Assembly (NCBI GenBank): GCA_963575745.1
Contig: CAUYUJ010015949.1
Coordinates: 391,010 to 455,009 of the forward strand
From: Prorocentrum cordatum
Lineage: Eukaryota; Sar; Dinophyceae; Prorocentrales; Prorocentraceae
Length of the DNA stretch: 64,000 bases
Direction of reading: 5' to 3'
Positions within the stretch are counted from its first letter, which is position 1; each line of letters opens with the position of its first letter. Made by a program: the position numbers and the translations under genes. Shown one piece after another: positions 19,906 to 29,400 of this stretch. The notes beneath the pieces were generated by a model. That model worked only from the letters and a program-made list of their open reading frames with translations, made no database searches and had not been told where the DNA came from.

Positions 19906-20050
19906 ATTAATCGTCGATTCCACAAAAAATATGGGAACATATCGGAAGTGGTGGGGAAGACAAAATCCCAGACAATATAGGGGAAATATGGGGAATCCTG
20001 TTATTTGTGTGTATTTGTTGTGTGTCTCATGGCCCCTTCATGCGCGGATG

Positions 20051-21505
20051 TCCACCGTGCAAGTGCAGGAATGACTGCCTCTTAGCCGCTGGGAGTTCCA
20101 CGAGCCCGCGGTGCCCTAGCATGGGGGGGGGGACGAGTGCGTGATCGGGCGAGGTTGGGTCCGAGGCGAGTCAGTGGAGCGTGGGAAGGAGCTGGAGGTG
20201 CCCCGTCACCGGGAGGCAGATAGAAGTTGCATCCCCTCGTCTGTAAGCAGGCAGGAGTTGGAAGAGAAGGCTGACGTGCAAGCAGGAGGAGGAGGAGGAG
20301 GAGGGGGAGGAGAGGAGGAGGAAGGATGTGCAGGAGGAGAGGAGGAGGACTGGATACAGCAGGATGGAAGGAATGGACGGAGGGAAGATGGGGGTGCGGG
20401 GGCGACGGATGGCAAGACGAGGGAGTGAGCAGGAGGGAGCGAGCCAGTGATGGAGGGATCCACTTCTGAGCAGACGGGCGCCGGATCTGGAGGTCATTCC
20501 CTGCCGGACACGGAGCCGAGGAGATCTTGCCTCGCGGTCTCGCCATGGTTGTGGGTGTTCAGATTGACTTACGGTCGGTGTTGTTGGCAATGTTTTGTTT
20601 GCAGGTGCTGCGTCCATCGCCCACCCGTGGCGCATCTTCCCTCCTCGATCCTCTCTCCTCGCGCCGCCTTCCTCCCTCACCTCACGCCTCATGAGCACCC
20701 CTCATCTCGTTGGCATCCCTTCATTCTCTTCTTCCCCTCCCACTCCTCTCCCCTCCCATCGGTGGAACCACCGCTCGTTGCCGTCCTCGCCACCGATCTC
20801 ATTTGGCATGACAGACTTGCACGACGAGTTGGCCACGCCGCTCCCTCGGGAGACCCCTCGCCTCTCCCGTCCGCCACACTCGTGTTTCCCCCCCGCCCCC
20901 TCCGCACAGAGCCCGGCAAGAGCCCCAGCCCAGGAGCATCCAGCATACGCGTCGGCACAACTTGTCGGACTTGGCCGATTCCTGCTCCGAGACATCCGCT
21001 CCCTCCCCCTCATAGGAAACGGCTGCACGGACACGAGCTTCTGGAGGCCCGCGCGGATTTCTGGGTCGGCCTTGGATGCCTCCCGAGGTTGTGCCCGGAA
21101 CCGCTTCGATGCCGATTCTCGACGCGGGCAGCGCCGGCGCCGGGACACTCCGAGGTGCCCCCCACATGGCGCGGCAGAGGGGTTTCCGGCAGCCACCTGC
21201 GTCGGAGGGCTGGGTCTCCTGCCCCCCCCCTCTGCCTCCTCGCTCGGCTCGGCCCTGCCTCGAGGCGGACCCCGGCGCACGCTGGGGCTCACCGCAACGG
21301 GAGGCCTCCTCCTCCGCCTCCTCCTCGGGATCGGCCCCCCCCCCCCAACCCCACTCTGGGGCTCTGGGAGCCATGCCATGCTCACCTGGGGTTGGCGAGC
21401 TGCTCAGCGGACGGCCGGGCTCCGCGGCAGGGCCCTTGCCGAGCCGGGCTTTCAGGTGCCGACCCGGGTCAGGGCGTCGCCGAATGAAGAGCGCAGGGGC
21501 ACGAA
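20051..21505. other. No confident gene; weak minus-strand coding signal
   Basis: 20280-20340 is a GGA tract and 20640-20760 a CTCC-rich tract. Long overlapping frames at 20447-21575 (plus) and 20702-21536 (minus) coexist. A minus-strand stretch at about 21005-21075 (EIRAGLQKLVSVQP) has mostly GC-ended codons and could be an exon. None is called. Confidence 0.4.
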
Positions 21506-21509
21506 GTCT

Positions 21510-21590
21510 GCCGCACGCAGCTGGTTTCGGCCCCACCGCCGGCCCACTTCGGTCCTATTCTCGGCGTGTAGTTGAGAATGCGCCTTTACA
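21510..21590 (+). mobile_element. Partial foldback element E3
   Basis: CGCACGCAGCTGGTTTCGGC, CCCACCGCCGGCCCA and ATTCTCGGCGTGTAG match the interior of E1 and E2. The TIRs are not evident. Confidence 0.4.
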
Positions 21591-21983
21591 CGCTGAGTGC
21601 TCCACACTTCGCGCGTACCCTGCGTGGTTGGCACTTTGCGTGTATATCGGAGGGCTGTTTCACACCCGACCCTTTTTGGCGTGTATGCCCCTGGGCTGCT
21701 TAGCTTGTCACTGGCTTCGGTTTCGCAGAGCCTGGAATCACATGCACGCTGATAATAGTTTCATGACGGTATGTATGCATATATTTACATATACATATAT
21801 ACATATATATATATATGTATAGATATGTGTGTATTGGCGTTTCTCGCGCCGGCAAGGGCTGAGAAGCGCTGGACAAATACCCGAGATGTACCGAACTCCT
21901 TCTCCACGCGAGGCGAATATTTGCATGAACGCTCCGTGCAAAGGAACACATCGCCAGATATGCACGATCAGGACTGCCCTCAT

Positions 21984-22350
21984 CTCCGCCGTGCCTCCCA
22001 TGAACCCACGAAAGCAGCGACATTTGCGCAGTTCGTAGCTTTCCATTGAGCTGCGAGGTCTCGGCTGGATCCGCGTTGGCCCCGACGTCGCTGGACCTGC
22101 CTGGAGCCCACGCAAGTGGCGACACTTGCACAGTTCGCAGCCACCTCGGGAGCTGCGAGGTCTCGAATGATCCGTTTGCTTCCAGCCGTGCCTCCCAGCA
22201 GCCCACGAGAGTGGCGACAAGCGGGCAGTTCGCAGCCACCTCGGGATCTGCGAGGTCTCAAATGGTCCGTTCGCTCCCCGACTCCACCGTGCCTCCCAGG
22301 AGCCCTCGAAAGTGGCGACGGTTGACAGTTCGCAGCCACCCAGGGAGCAG
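21984..22350 (+). repeat. About 100-bp minisatellite, four units
   Basis: GTGGCGACA-TTG-GCAGTTCG, CAGCCACCTCGGGAGCTGCG, AGGTCTCGAATGGTCCG and GCCTCCCAGGAGCCCACGA repeat with CAGTTCG at about 22029, 22131, 22226 and 22326. Upstream, 21780-21825 is an alternating TA/CATA run. Confidence 0.75.
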
Positions 22351-22609
22351 CGCAGTAGGAGACAGGAGGAGGGGGGAGGAGGGGAGGGAGTGAATGAGGC
22401 GGTGGGTTCGCGACCGCAGAGCTCCAGTCAAACGAGAACACAACACAGGAAGGTTGGGGAAATATTTTGGCGATGGTCGGCGGGTGGTGATGGGGGGTGA
22501 CCTAAATTGAAGTCGGGCACGTCCCCCTACACCACTGGGGGGGGTCTTCGTCGGAAGGACGAAAGAGGACTAAGCCCCCCTGGGGGGGCTGCTGCGCCGG
22601 AGTGGGCCT

Positions 22610-22765
22610 CGGATGAAGACGGATGGAGCGGGATCAGGCGGGACTGAACAGGATTGAGTGGGACTGAACAGGATTGAGCGGGACTGAACAGGCCTCGGAT
22701 TGAGACGGATTGAGGCGGGACCGAACAGGATTGAGCGGGATTGAGCAGGATCAAGCCAGATTGGG
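22610..22765 (+). repeat. About 20-bp tandem repeat GGGACTGAACAGGATTGAGC
   Basis: Six or more units of GGATTGAGCGGGACTGAACA with variants (GGCCTCGGATTGAGACGG, GGATCAAGCC). The period is about 18-22 bases, and no frame is conserved. Confidence 0.75.
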
Positions 22766-22974
22766 CCGGACTTCGGACAAGGGCGACACCGGAACTTGAC
22801 CTCCCAGGAGCTGCACCCGAGCGTGCCCCCGGAAGAGGGGCGGCGTTCGGGGGAGCGGAGGCTCACGGAAGGCCTCTGCACCTCGGGTCCAGGCGTCGCC
22901 AATCAGCTGCGACGGCCGGTGCTCCGACCCGCCTGCCCCTGGAGGCCTCTCCTGGCCCCCGGGGGGCCATCAAG

Positions 22975-23135
22975 TGAAGGGGCCCTGGGACACACACGCA
23001 AAAATACACACAAACAGGAGGATTTCCCATATGTTCCCATATTTTCTGGGTGTTTGTCCCCCCCCCACTTCCCATACTTTTCCACTTTTCTGGGAATCGA
23101 CGATTGCTTGTGTCTGTGTTTTTGTTCCCTCCTGA
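22975..23135 (-). mobile_element. Element H2, reverse orientation
   Basis: On the minus strand it reads GATCAGGAGGGAACAAAAAC, ACAGACACAAGCAATCGTCG, ATTCCCAGAA, TATGGGAAGTGG, ACACCCAGAAAATATGGGAA, then TTTGTGTGTATTTTTGCG and TGTCCCAGGGCCCCTTC. It is full-length and serves as the reference for the interrupted H1. Confidence 0.75.
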
Positions 23136-23149
23136 TCAAGACCGGGGAC

Positions 23150-23245
23150 CTATACCGACACGGGTCAATCCAAACTCCGGCCAGCCGGACCGTCCAGATC
23201 CTGACCCTGGTTCTGCAGGATCCTGCAGGATCCTGCTGAACCCCG
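23150..23245 (-). repeat. Dispersed repeat M3, reverse orientation
   Basis: On the minus strand: GGGGTTCAGCAGGATCCTGC, AGGATCCTGCAGAACCAGGG and GGATTGACCCGTG, as in M1 and M2. It follows H2 directly. Confidence 0.6.
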
Positions 23246-23321
23246 TTTGCGTTGAACCCCGTCTCTTGGGCCCCGACAAGCGACGATCAGGACGAGGGCC
23301 CTCTGTGTCACCCCCCATGTA

Positions 23322-23460
23322 AGTTTAGGCCTGGCGTGTCCTCCTAGAGTCGGACTTTCGACGAGAAATGAACAAATATTCAAAGCATGCCAAAAACCAA
23401 AAATAGTCAAACATCGCCCCCAGACTACATTCTACAATTTTTGAATATTCCTTGCCTCCC
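23322..23460 (-). mobile_element. Foldback element A2, reverse orientation
   Basis: On the minus strand: GGAATATTCAAAAATTGTAG, TAGTCTGGGGGCGATG, TTTGACTATTTTTGG, CTCGTCGAAAGTCCG, CTAGGAGGACACGCCAGGCC. The TIR at the plus-right end is degraded. A GTAAGT sits at the plus-left border (23319-23324). Confidence 0.65.
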
Positions 23461-23469
23461 AATCTTCTG

Positions 23470-25400
23470 GGGGGCACGCCTGCTGACGTCGTCACGACCT
23501 TGTTCGGCGCCTGGACACCGGGGCAGGTACTCGCTGTTCGGAGAAGGGGCCCGGCCGACCAGCGTGCCGGGGACAAGACAGAGCACAGCGGTGCTTCGTG
23601 GTTCTCGTTCTCGCGGGGGCCCTCGCCGGGCCCTCGGGCTGTCGGGAGACCACCCCTGACCAGTTTTTTTCTTGGGGAGTGGGTCGAGATTTCCGGAGGC
23701 CCACGTTGGGAAGCAATCATGACGTCAGGGGTGTGGGTACAGGGGCAGAGGCGCGTCGGACCGCGTTGAACTTGCATCGGATCGGACGCCGCGCCGGACC
23801 TTCCCACGCAAGCATCGGATCGCCATCGGAATCGGACAGGATCGGGCCAACCAGAATCGAGATCCAATCGGATCGATCGAACCGGACTGACCATCCAAAC
23901 GGCCCATTGGAATTTCGGGGTGTGAGCATACAGCTGCGCTCGACCCCTGACCCTCGGGATCCCCCCCCCCTCCCGCGCGCCCCCGATCGGGAGGCGCGGG
24001 GCCCGCGGAGCCTCGTGCCCGGTTGCCACAACCAAACGGCGGCCAGCTGGTCGCTGTTTTCGGCTCCCCAGGGGGCCGCGGATCGACCCCGAGGGACGGT
24101 CCCAAAACCACCCTCGAGCGGTGCGTGACGGGGGGGGGATCGATACACGGGGGGGGGCGGATGAAGGAGTGCATCCCCTGCGTGCCCTGAAGGAGCTCCC
24201 TGGGGCCCACCAGGGACACGGAAGGTGCACGCACGTGTTCTCCCCCCCTCATGCATCGCCCCCCACGCCCAGCTCATGGATGAAGTCCCCCCCATGGGAG
24301 TAGGCCGCGATTCCCAGGGGGCCCACGTCGCGAGTAAAGGGTGTGTCGCACACAAGGGAGTGTGAGGGGCAACGGTAGGAGGGCGTACCACCCTGGGGTG
24401 GGTGGAATCAGCGATACATCCCAGATGCATCGGCGATGGTTCCCCGTCAGCGAAACAGTGCGTGTTTGGGCGTGGTCGGCTATTTGCCCCCATCGGCGAC
24501 GAATGTGCCATTGGGGGCCGGTGCGTTCCCTCCCGAGCTTATCCCCCTTTCTCCCCAACGCTGCTCCTGGGAGTAGTCGGGCGGGGTCAGGGCGAGGGCA
24601 AATCGGTTCCCAAGCGCTCTCAGAGCTCGGTATCGTTTATCCGATCCCCATCCCCATCTCCACCCCCTTCGAGACCCCCACCAAATTACCACCCCAGTTG
24701 GGGATGCAGCCCTCGAAACCCGAAGGGAACGACCTATATCCCCATCTATAGGGGGGGAAATCGGCCAGTGGGGCCCAGGCCACGCCGGTGGGGATGGGGA
24801 TGGGTCAAACGATACCCAAAGAGCGCTCCCGAACACTCGGGGAAGGCCGCGGCGCCCGCTGCATCCTCCAGAGCCGCCGGACCTCTTCTCTGATTAACGG
24901 TGCCGCACGGCAGAGGCGGTGTGCACGGGCGCTCCAGCTGCACGGGCGCTCCAGCTGCCGAGGAGGGGCGCTCGCGGCGGCAGGCGTCCCAGGGGTGAGC
25001 GCGCCGGAGAGGCCAGCACCGCTGGAGTTCTCAGAGGTTTTCGGCTCGTCCTCTCCTGATCTGCTCTTCGCCTGGGCTTCGTCGCGAGCAGGAGCGAGTC
25101 GGGAGCGAAAGCAAGGACGTGGAATCCACGCTGGGTTCGAGAGAGCGCGCACTGTGCGAGCGTTCGTATCACGCGGCTGGTCTCGCGGCCTGGGGGGCCG
25201 TGTTCATTCATGTACGTGCTTGGGCGCGTGCGTCCTTTGTGGGCTCCCCAGCGCGGAGAAGCGACCATCGCACCTGCCCGAGCATTCAGTCGGGCATGTC
25301 CTGCAACAGGAGGGAGATTCAAGAACAGTCAGACCATAGTCTGGGCACGGTGCCCCGAGGATTTCTGGACTATCTGGGGGCATCTTGCGATTATGTGTTT
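23470..25400. other. No confident gene; GATCGG-rich stretch and partial repeats
   Basis: 23600-23740 (GGGGGCCCTCGCCGGGCCCT ... GAGTGGGTCGAGATTTCCGG) has a relative at 62300-62400. 23770-23890 repeats ATCGGATCGGA-like words. 24405-24440 carries a short piece of family D (AGATGCATCGGCGATGG) and 24462-24525 a piece of family K (GGCTATTTGCCCCCATCGGCG, TTGGGGGCCG). Long frames on both strands are GC-rich artefacts as far as I can judge. Confidence 0.4.
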
Positions 25401-25407
25401 GATCTTT

Positions 25408-25577
25408 CGGGGGTGGACAGAACCCCCCACAGTGACGCGTCGATTAGTTAATTGTCCGTTCTCGGTTCTCGAGAGGGCGCCGTGGCCGTTCTTTTCCAGG
25501 CTTGCGCCCGCCAGGTTTGGGCCTCGGGTCGTTTTCACGAAACCGCGTTTTACTAAAGGGGGGTCTGTCCATCCCCG
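25408..25577 (+). mobile_element. Foldback element C1
   Basis: Family C is the most uniform in the window: CGGGGGTGGACAGAACCCCC, AGTGACGCGTCGATTAGT, GGTTCTCGAGAGGGCGCCG, AGGCTTGCGCCCGCCAGG, then GTTTTACTAAAGGGGGGTCT and GTCCATCCCCG. The ends pair over about 20 bp. The copies at 54652 and 60695 are about 90-95% identical by eye across all 170 bases. Confidence 0.85.
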
Positions 25578-25794
25578 AATCTCTCCTGCGAGCCCTGCCA
25601 CCCGAGCAGCGCCCCCCTCCCCCCCGAGCGAGGACGCCCGCGAAGGGGAGCGGCCCGGCGGCCGCCCCGGCCGTGCCCGCCGCGGGCGCTGCGAGCAGCG
25701 AGGGGGCGGGCGGCCGGGCAGGCGCGGGCCGCCTCCCGCCGCTCGCGAGGGGGGGCGGCCGCGCGCCAAGAGGGGGGCCACGGGCGGAGTCGGC

Positions 25795-25922
25795 GATAGG
25801 TTGGCGGATCGGCGATTGGCCCCCGATAGCGAGTCCGCACATTCCTGGGCGGGGTCGGCTATCGGGCCCCCATCGACGACGACTGGGCGACTGGGGGCCG
25901 CCCCTGCGCCGATCGCCCCCCC
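25795..25922 (+). mobile_element. Foldback element K1
   Basis: GCGGATCGGCGATTGGCCCC, CGATAGCGAGTCCGCACATT, CTGGGCGGGGTCGGC-ATCGGGCCCCCATC, GGGCGACTGGGGGCCGCC, CGCCGATCGCCC. It matches the reverse complement of 27238-27370 along its length. The ends are complementary (GATCGGCGATTGG / CCGATCGCC). Confidence 0.6.
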
Positions 25923-26444
25923 ACTAGAACGAGGCCAGGACTGGGACAACATCGAACCGGCACAAATCGGGAGTCTCCGAGATCCAACAGTTCTGGAGGA
26001 CGTCGGCCACGCGCAGAGGGGGGGCTCGGCGCGGTGGCGCCCTGTTCCTACCTCCCCAGGCAGGATCGCGCCGTTGAAGGTTCAGGACTCAGGAGGTTTT
26101 CTGCCGTGTTCGGCCTCCAGAGGCCCTCGCCGAGCCCCAGGGCCGGCAAACATCGACTCGGGAGGAAAAACCGGCCCCGGGGAAAGGGTCGGGATGTCCA
26201 GGGACGCCGTCCTGGCAAGCGGCCGCGCGCAGAGTCGGGGGAGCGTAAGACCCGGGTTTGCCAGGACTCGGGTTCGCCATCGTTTTTTGACGACTGCGCC
26301 TCGGATTTTGACGAGGAGGAGTTTCGTGGGATGTCTGCAGCGGGAGGCCTCGTCAAAATGCAGGCTCGGCCTCGTCATTTTTTTGACGACCTCGTCGGGG
26401 ATTTCCGAGTCCCCTGTACCTAGGTCTTACGTCCCCCTGACAGA

Positions 26445-26690
26445 GGGTCAGGAAGTGGCGAAGCGTCCTGTCTCGCCGAATTAGGCCTAGCAGTGTTCTA
26501 AGAGCCTTTTTGTGGTCTGCACGAGATGTTCTTAGAACATTTCTGGCCAGGCCGCCTTGTTTGAACACATCGGGCATATTGTATAAGCAAATTGTCTTTG
26601 TTCTCAGAACACTTTCTGGGCTGTAAGGAAAATTCGTGGTAGGCCTATAGGAATGCCGGGACGGTCGGTCCCTGCTCAAGAGGGGGGCCA
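26445..26690 (+). mobile_element. Dispersed repeat N3
   Basis: TCAGGAAGTGGCGAAGCGTCC, GTTCTAAGAGCCTTTTTGTGG, GATGTTCTTAGAACATTTCTGG, TTCGTGGTAGGCC, GCCGGGACGGTCGGTCCCTG. The closest copy is N1. An additional 26690-26760 contains GGCCACGGGCGTGGCCACG repeats. Confidence 0.65.
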
Positions 26691-27017
26691 CGGGCGTGGC
26701 CACGGGCGTGGCCACGCGCAGAGGGGGGCCCGGCGTGGTGGCGCCCTGCTTTTGCCTCTGGTGGTCGTTTTTGTTCATGCATTGTCTTGCCGATCGGCGC
26801 GGGCCCCCCAACTCCCCCCCCCGCGGAACAGGTATTGCCCGTTTTTTTGGCGCCTAAGTTCGCGCAAGTGGTGACGAGGCCGCACTCTTACAAACAGTCG
26901 CACCGAGCAGAGGTCGGGAGCCAGACCCCCCCATCCCCCCCCCTTTCGCCCAATGTCGAAACGCCGAATAAAAGAACGTTCACCTATCAGTCGAGGAACC
27001 AAAAACGGCACGAACTT

Positions 27018-27169
27018 AAACTGTTAGCGCTCCGCGCGGACTTCCTGGGCTCGCGCTGCCCCCCCCCCGGCGACGCCTCTGGCGCCGCTCCTGGCGCGCT
27101 CCGCGCGTGCGCGTCAGGGAAGGGGGTCCAGCGCAGATCCAAGAGATCCACGCGGAGCGCCAAGAGTTT
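27018..27169 (+). mobile_element. Single foldback element (GCGCTCCGCGCGGA)
   Basis: AAACTGTTAGCGCTCCGCGC at the left is the inverse of GCGGAGCGCCAAGAGTTT at the right (about 19 of 23 pair). The inner sequence has GGCTCGCGCTG opposite CAGCGCAGATCC. No second copy was seen in the window. Confidence 0.55.
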
Positions 27170-27237
27170 GCGCTTGCGCCTTCTCTTCTCTCTCCATCCA
27201 TCAAGGGCAACGATAGGGGGCGACAGGCAGAGGGGAG

Positions 27238-27370
27238 GGAGGCATCGGCCCCCAATCGCCCATTCATCGCCAACAGGGGCCCGATGGCCCCAACCCGCCC
27301 AGCAAGGTGCGGTTTTGTGATCGGGGCCCTATGGCCGATCTATCGGCGGTCTATCGCCGATTCCAGGTCG
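27238..27370 (-). mobile_element. Foldback element K2, reverse orientation
   Basis: On the minus strand: CGGCGATAGACCGCCGATAG, GGGCCCCGATCACAAAACCG, GCTGGGCGGGTTGGGGCC, AATGGGCGATTGGGGGCCG. Partner of K1 and of 50936. Confidence 0.6.
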
Positions 27371-27416
27371 ATGTTTCCCCCCAATGCCAGTCCTCCCTGG
27401 TGTTGCCACTGACTCT

Positions 27417-27590
27417 AGGCCTCCCAGGTGATCAGATGGAGTCAGAAGATCGCGCCGCACGACCGATGCATCGTGGATGCCTTGGCGATGCGGCCCGATG
27501 TGGAGCCCGATCTCCACGCCGACGTCGCCGATGCATCGCCGACGTCGCCAGTGCATCGCCGATGTGTCGGTGATTCATCGGTGATGTGGC
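27417..27590 (+). mobile_element. Foldback element D3
   Basis: AGGCCTCCCAGGTGATCAGA, GATCGCGCCGCACGACC, the loop GGAGCCCGATCTCCACGCCG, then GATGCATCGCCGACGTCGCC and TGATTCATCGGTGATG. The right end is eroded and runs straight into repeat N4. Confidence 0.65.
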
Positions 27591-27599
27591 GGGGGCCAC

Positions 27600-27822
27600 T
27601 CAAAGAGCGTTCTGGTGGTTCTGAGACTCTTGTGGCTTGCACCAGAGGTTCCCGTAACAGTTCTGACTGAGGCTGTCTTACATGGTCATACATCGGTTTC
27701 ATGTTCTACGAAGAGTGTTGTCGTTCTTAGAAACGCTTTGGTTTTGAGAACGTTTCGTGGTAGGCCCATGTGAATGCGGGGACGGTCGGTCCCTGCTCAG
27801 AGATGGGCGCAGCGCGGTGGTG
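27600..27822 (+). mobile_element. Dispersed repeat N4
   Basis: Contains CGTTCTGGTGG, TCTTGTGGCTTGCACCAGAGG, GTTCTTAGAAACGC, CGTTTCGTGGTAGGCC, GCGGGGACGGTCGGTCCCTG. Partner of N1 and N3. The following 27830-28230 has a duplicated TTGCGCCGCAGGGT phrase near 28010-28040 and no supported gene. Confidence 0.6.
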
Positions 27823-28236
27823 CCTTGCTCTTTCCGCGCCTGCTCGTCCAGTACATAGACAAACTACTGTTCGAATCCTCACACACTTGAGGGGGATGTT
27901 CATACCCCCCCCCCGCCCCCGAAATCCATGTTGATGTTAGCAGGTGTGGAAGTATGTGGGTTCGAATATTTCTGTCCATCCATGCCCTCTCCGTTGCCGC
28001 ACTTTCAATCTTGCGCCGCAGGGTAATTTGCGCCGCAGGGTTCGAACTCTTCGTCCATGCACAGTCTCTCGTCCTCCTCTTGCTCCTGCTGCTCCTGCTG
28101 CTGCTCTGCGTTGGGCGAACCTTGAGCGAAGTTCATACCGTCGTGCATCATGACCATGGGCACGTGAGTACATCCCAGAGAGAATCAAGCGCAACTCCAA
28201 ACGGAGTTGCCCCTATTGCTGCTCCTCCTCGTCCTG

Positions 28237-28398
28237 GCGGCGCGCACAAGGAGGTAGGGGGAGGGGGGAAGGCTTTTTAGATCGAGGCTGCTTAGAGGGC
28301 ACGGGCCTTGTGGGTGATGCCGGCGCTTTGTAAGACGCAGCATCTTTCTAAGAAGCCCTCCCCCCTCCCCCCTACCCCCCCCCCTGTGCGTGTCGCCA
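28237..28398 (+). mobile_element. Foldback element B2
   Basis: GGCGGCGCGCACAAGGAGGT, AGGGGGAGGGGGGAAGGC at the left; AAGAAGCCCTCCCCCCTCCC, CCTACCCCCCCCCCTG and TGCGTGTCGCC at the right. The arms pair over more than 30 bases. GTAGGG at its left (after AAGGAG) and CGCCAG at its right look like intron borders between coding-like flanks. Confidence 0.7.
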
Positions 28399-28443
28399 GG
28401 CCTGCGTGGGACCCCAACGGGGAGGACGCGGCTCCGTGGAGAT
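28399..28443 (+). CDS. Possible exon fragment after element B2
   Basis: After CGCCAG the frame reads PAWDPNGEDAAPW with nearly all codons ending in G or C. Upstream of B2 the sequence reads APPRPGGAHKE up to a GTAGGG border. If B2 is spliced out, these would join. The segment is short and unrecognised. The call rests on codon form and borders only. Confidence 0.25.
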
Positions 28444-28828
28444 CAGCTTCAGCATCGGCGCTGGTGTATTATCCTTGGTCGAACACCTGCCCAGTCTGCA
28501 TGCATCCCAGTGTTTATTGGCTTAAGCCCAGGCGGAATCCGGCTTAATTCAGCTCAGTGGCCCTTCATCGAGCCTTTAAATCATACCGACGGAGACCTCC
28601 CAGGAACTTCCTCCTAGGGGAGGCAGAAGGGGGGGGGGATGGGCTCAGGTGCTTTCGACTGTGTTCGTGGATGCTCGGCGGCTGTCTGGTTTCGGGATGC
28701 CGTCCAGCGGTTTTGTGTCGCCGAGAGCGTTCCGGGGGCACCCGACTGGTCGAGGGGCAGCCAACTGGCCCAAGCCTGTTCTCACTCCCGACACGCCTGG
28801 GTCGGCGCATTCCCTGAACCCTCTCTTC

Positions 28829-28962
28829 TTGGCATCGCTCGGACGTGTGCATTTTTCCTTCGGCGAGGGCCATCGAGGAGCATATTTGATCATTTCGCGA
28901 AAAAAAAACACGCACGAAACCGAAAAAAAAACACAGGAAATGGACGTCCGAGCGATGGCCAG
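28829..28962 (+). mobile_element. Foldback element F3
   Basis: CTTGGCATCGCTCGGACGTG at the left and GGACGTCCGAGCGATGGCCA at the right. The middle has two A-runs (CGCGAAAAAAAAACACGC and GAAAAAAAAACACAGG). Full-length reference for F1. Confidence 0.75.
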
Positions 28963-29261
28963 CCTTCCGAGGTCGGAGACAGCGACCTTTTTCCCGGGTC
29001 AGAGGCCGACACGTTCAACACACTGGCCGTTACGATTTCTGTTTGCGACGCCCAGGTTTTGAGGGTCGAATTTCGCCTTCACCAGGAGCCAAAGCAAGCA
29101 CGGGCAAGCTGCTGATGCGATTCGAGTGGTCCCCGCCTGGTCCTCTCTGCCCCCACGACGCCTGCCAGGCAGGCTATGCTATCGCGGTGGCGCTTCTCCG
29201 TGTTGATGCGGGGTCTGTGAGTCTGCGCGTTCACATGGCCAGTGGGTGCCCCTCCCCCAGC

Positions 29262-29400
29262 TCTCGGGGCTCACGAGACGGGGGTCGGCCACTGCGCCAG
29301 ATCGTGCAGGGTACTGCAGAGCCAGGGGTGCATTGACCTGGGTTGGGGCGCAGGATCCTGCAGGATCCTGAAAGGCCTGACCGACCCGGTTCGGGCGATC
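29262..29400 (+). repeat. Dispersed repeat M2
   Basis: CTCACGAGACGGGGGTCGGC, CGCCAGATCGTGCAGGGTAC, GGTGCATTGACCTGGG, GGCGCAGGATCCTGCAGGATCC. Partner of M1. Confidence 0.65.

Larger units (their letters stand above)
19312..20050 (+). mobile_element. Element H1 (GTCGAT/ATGGGAA type), split by an insertion
   Basis: Family H reads GATCAGGAGGGAACAAAAAC, ACAGACACAATTAATCGTCG, ATTCC, a TATGGGAA-rich middle, then TTTGTGTGTATTTGT and GTGTCCCACGGCCCC. The two ends pair as CAAAAACACA and TGTGTATTTTTG. In H1 the left end (CAGGAGGGAACAAAACACAT, ACACACAATT) stops at 19339 and the rest resumes at 19906 with ATTAATCGTCGATTCC. Other copies: 22975 reversed, 51125, 59155, 62812. Confidence 0.65.

Noticed and set aside
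27860-28060. tRNA-like B box (GTTCGAATCC, GGTTCGAAC)
   Set aside because: Isolated matches without an A box, acceptor stem or cloverleaf at the right distance.
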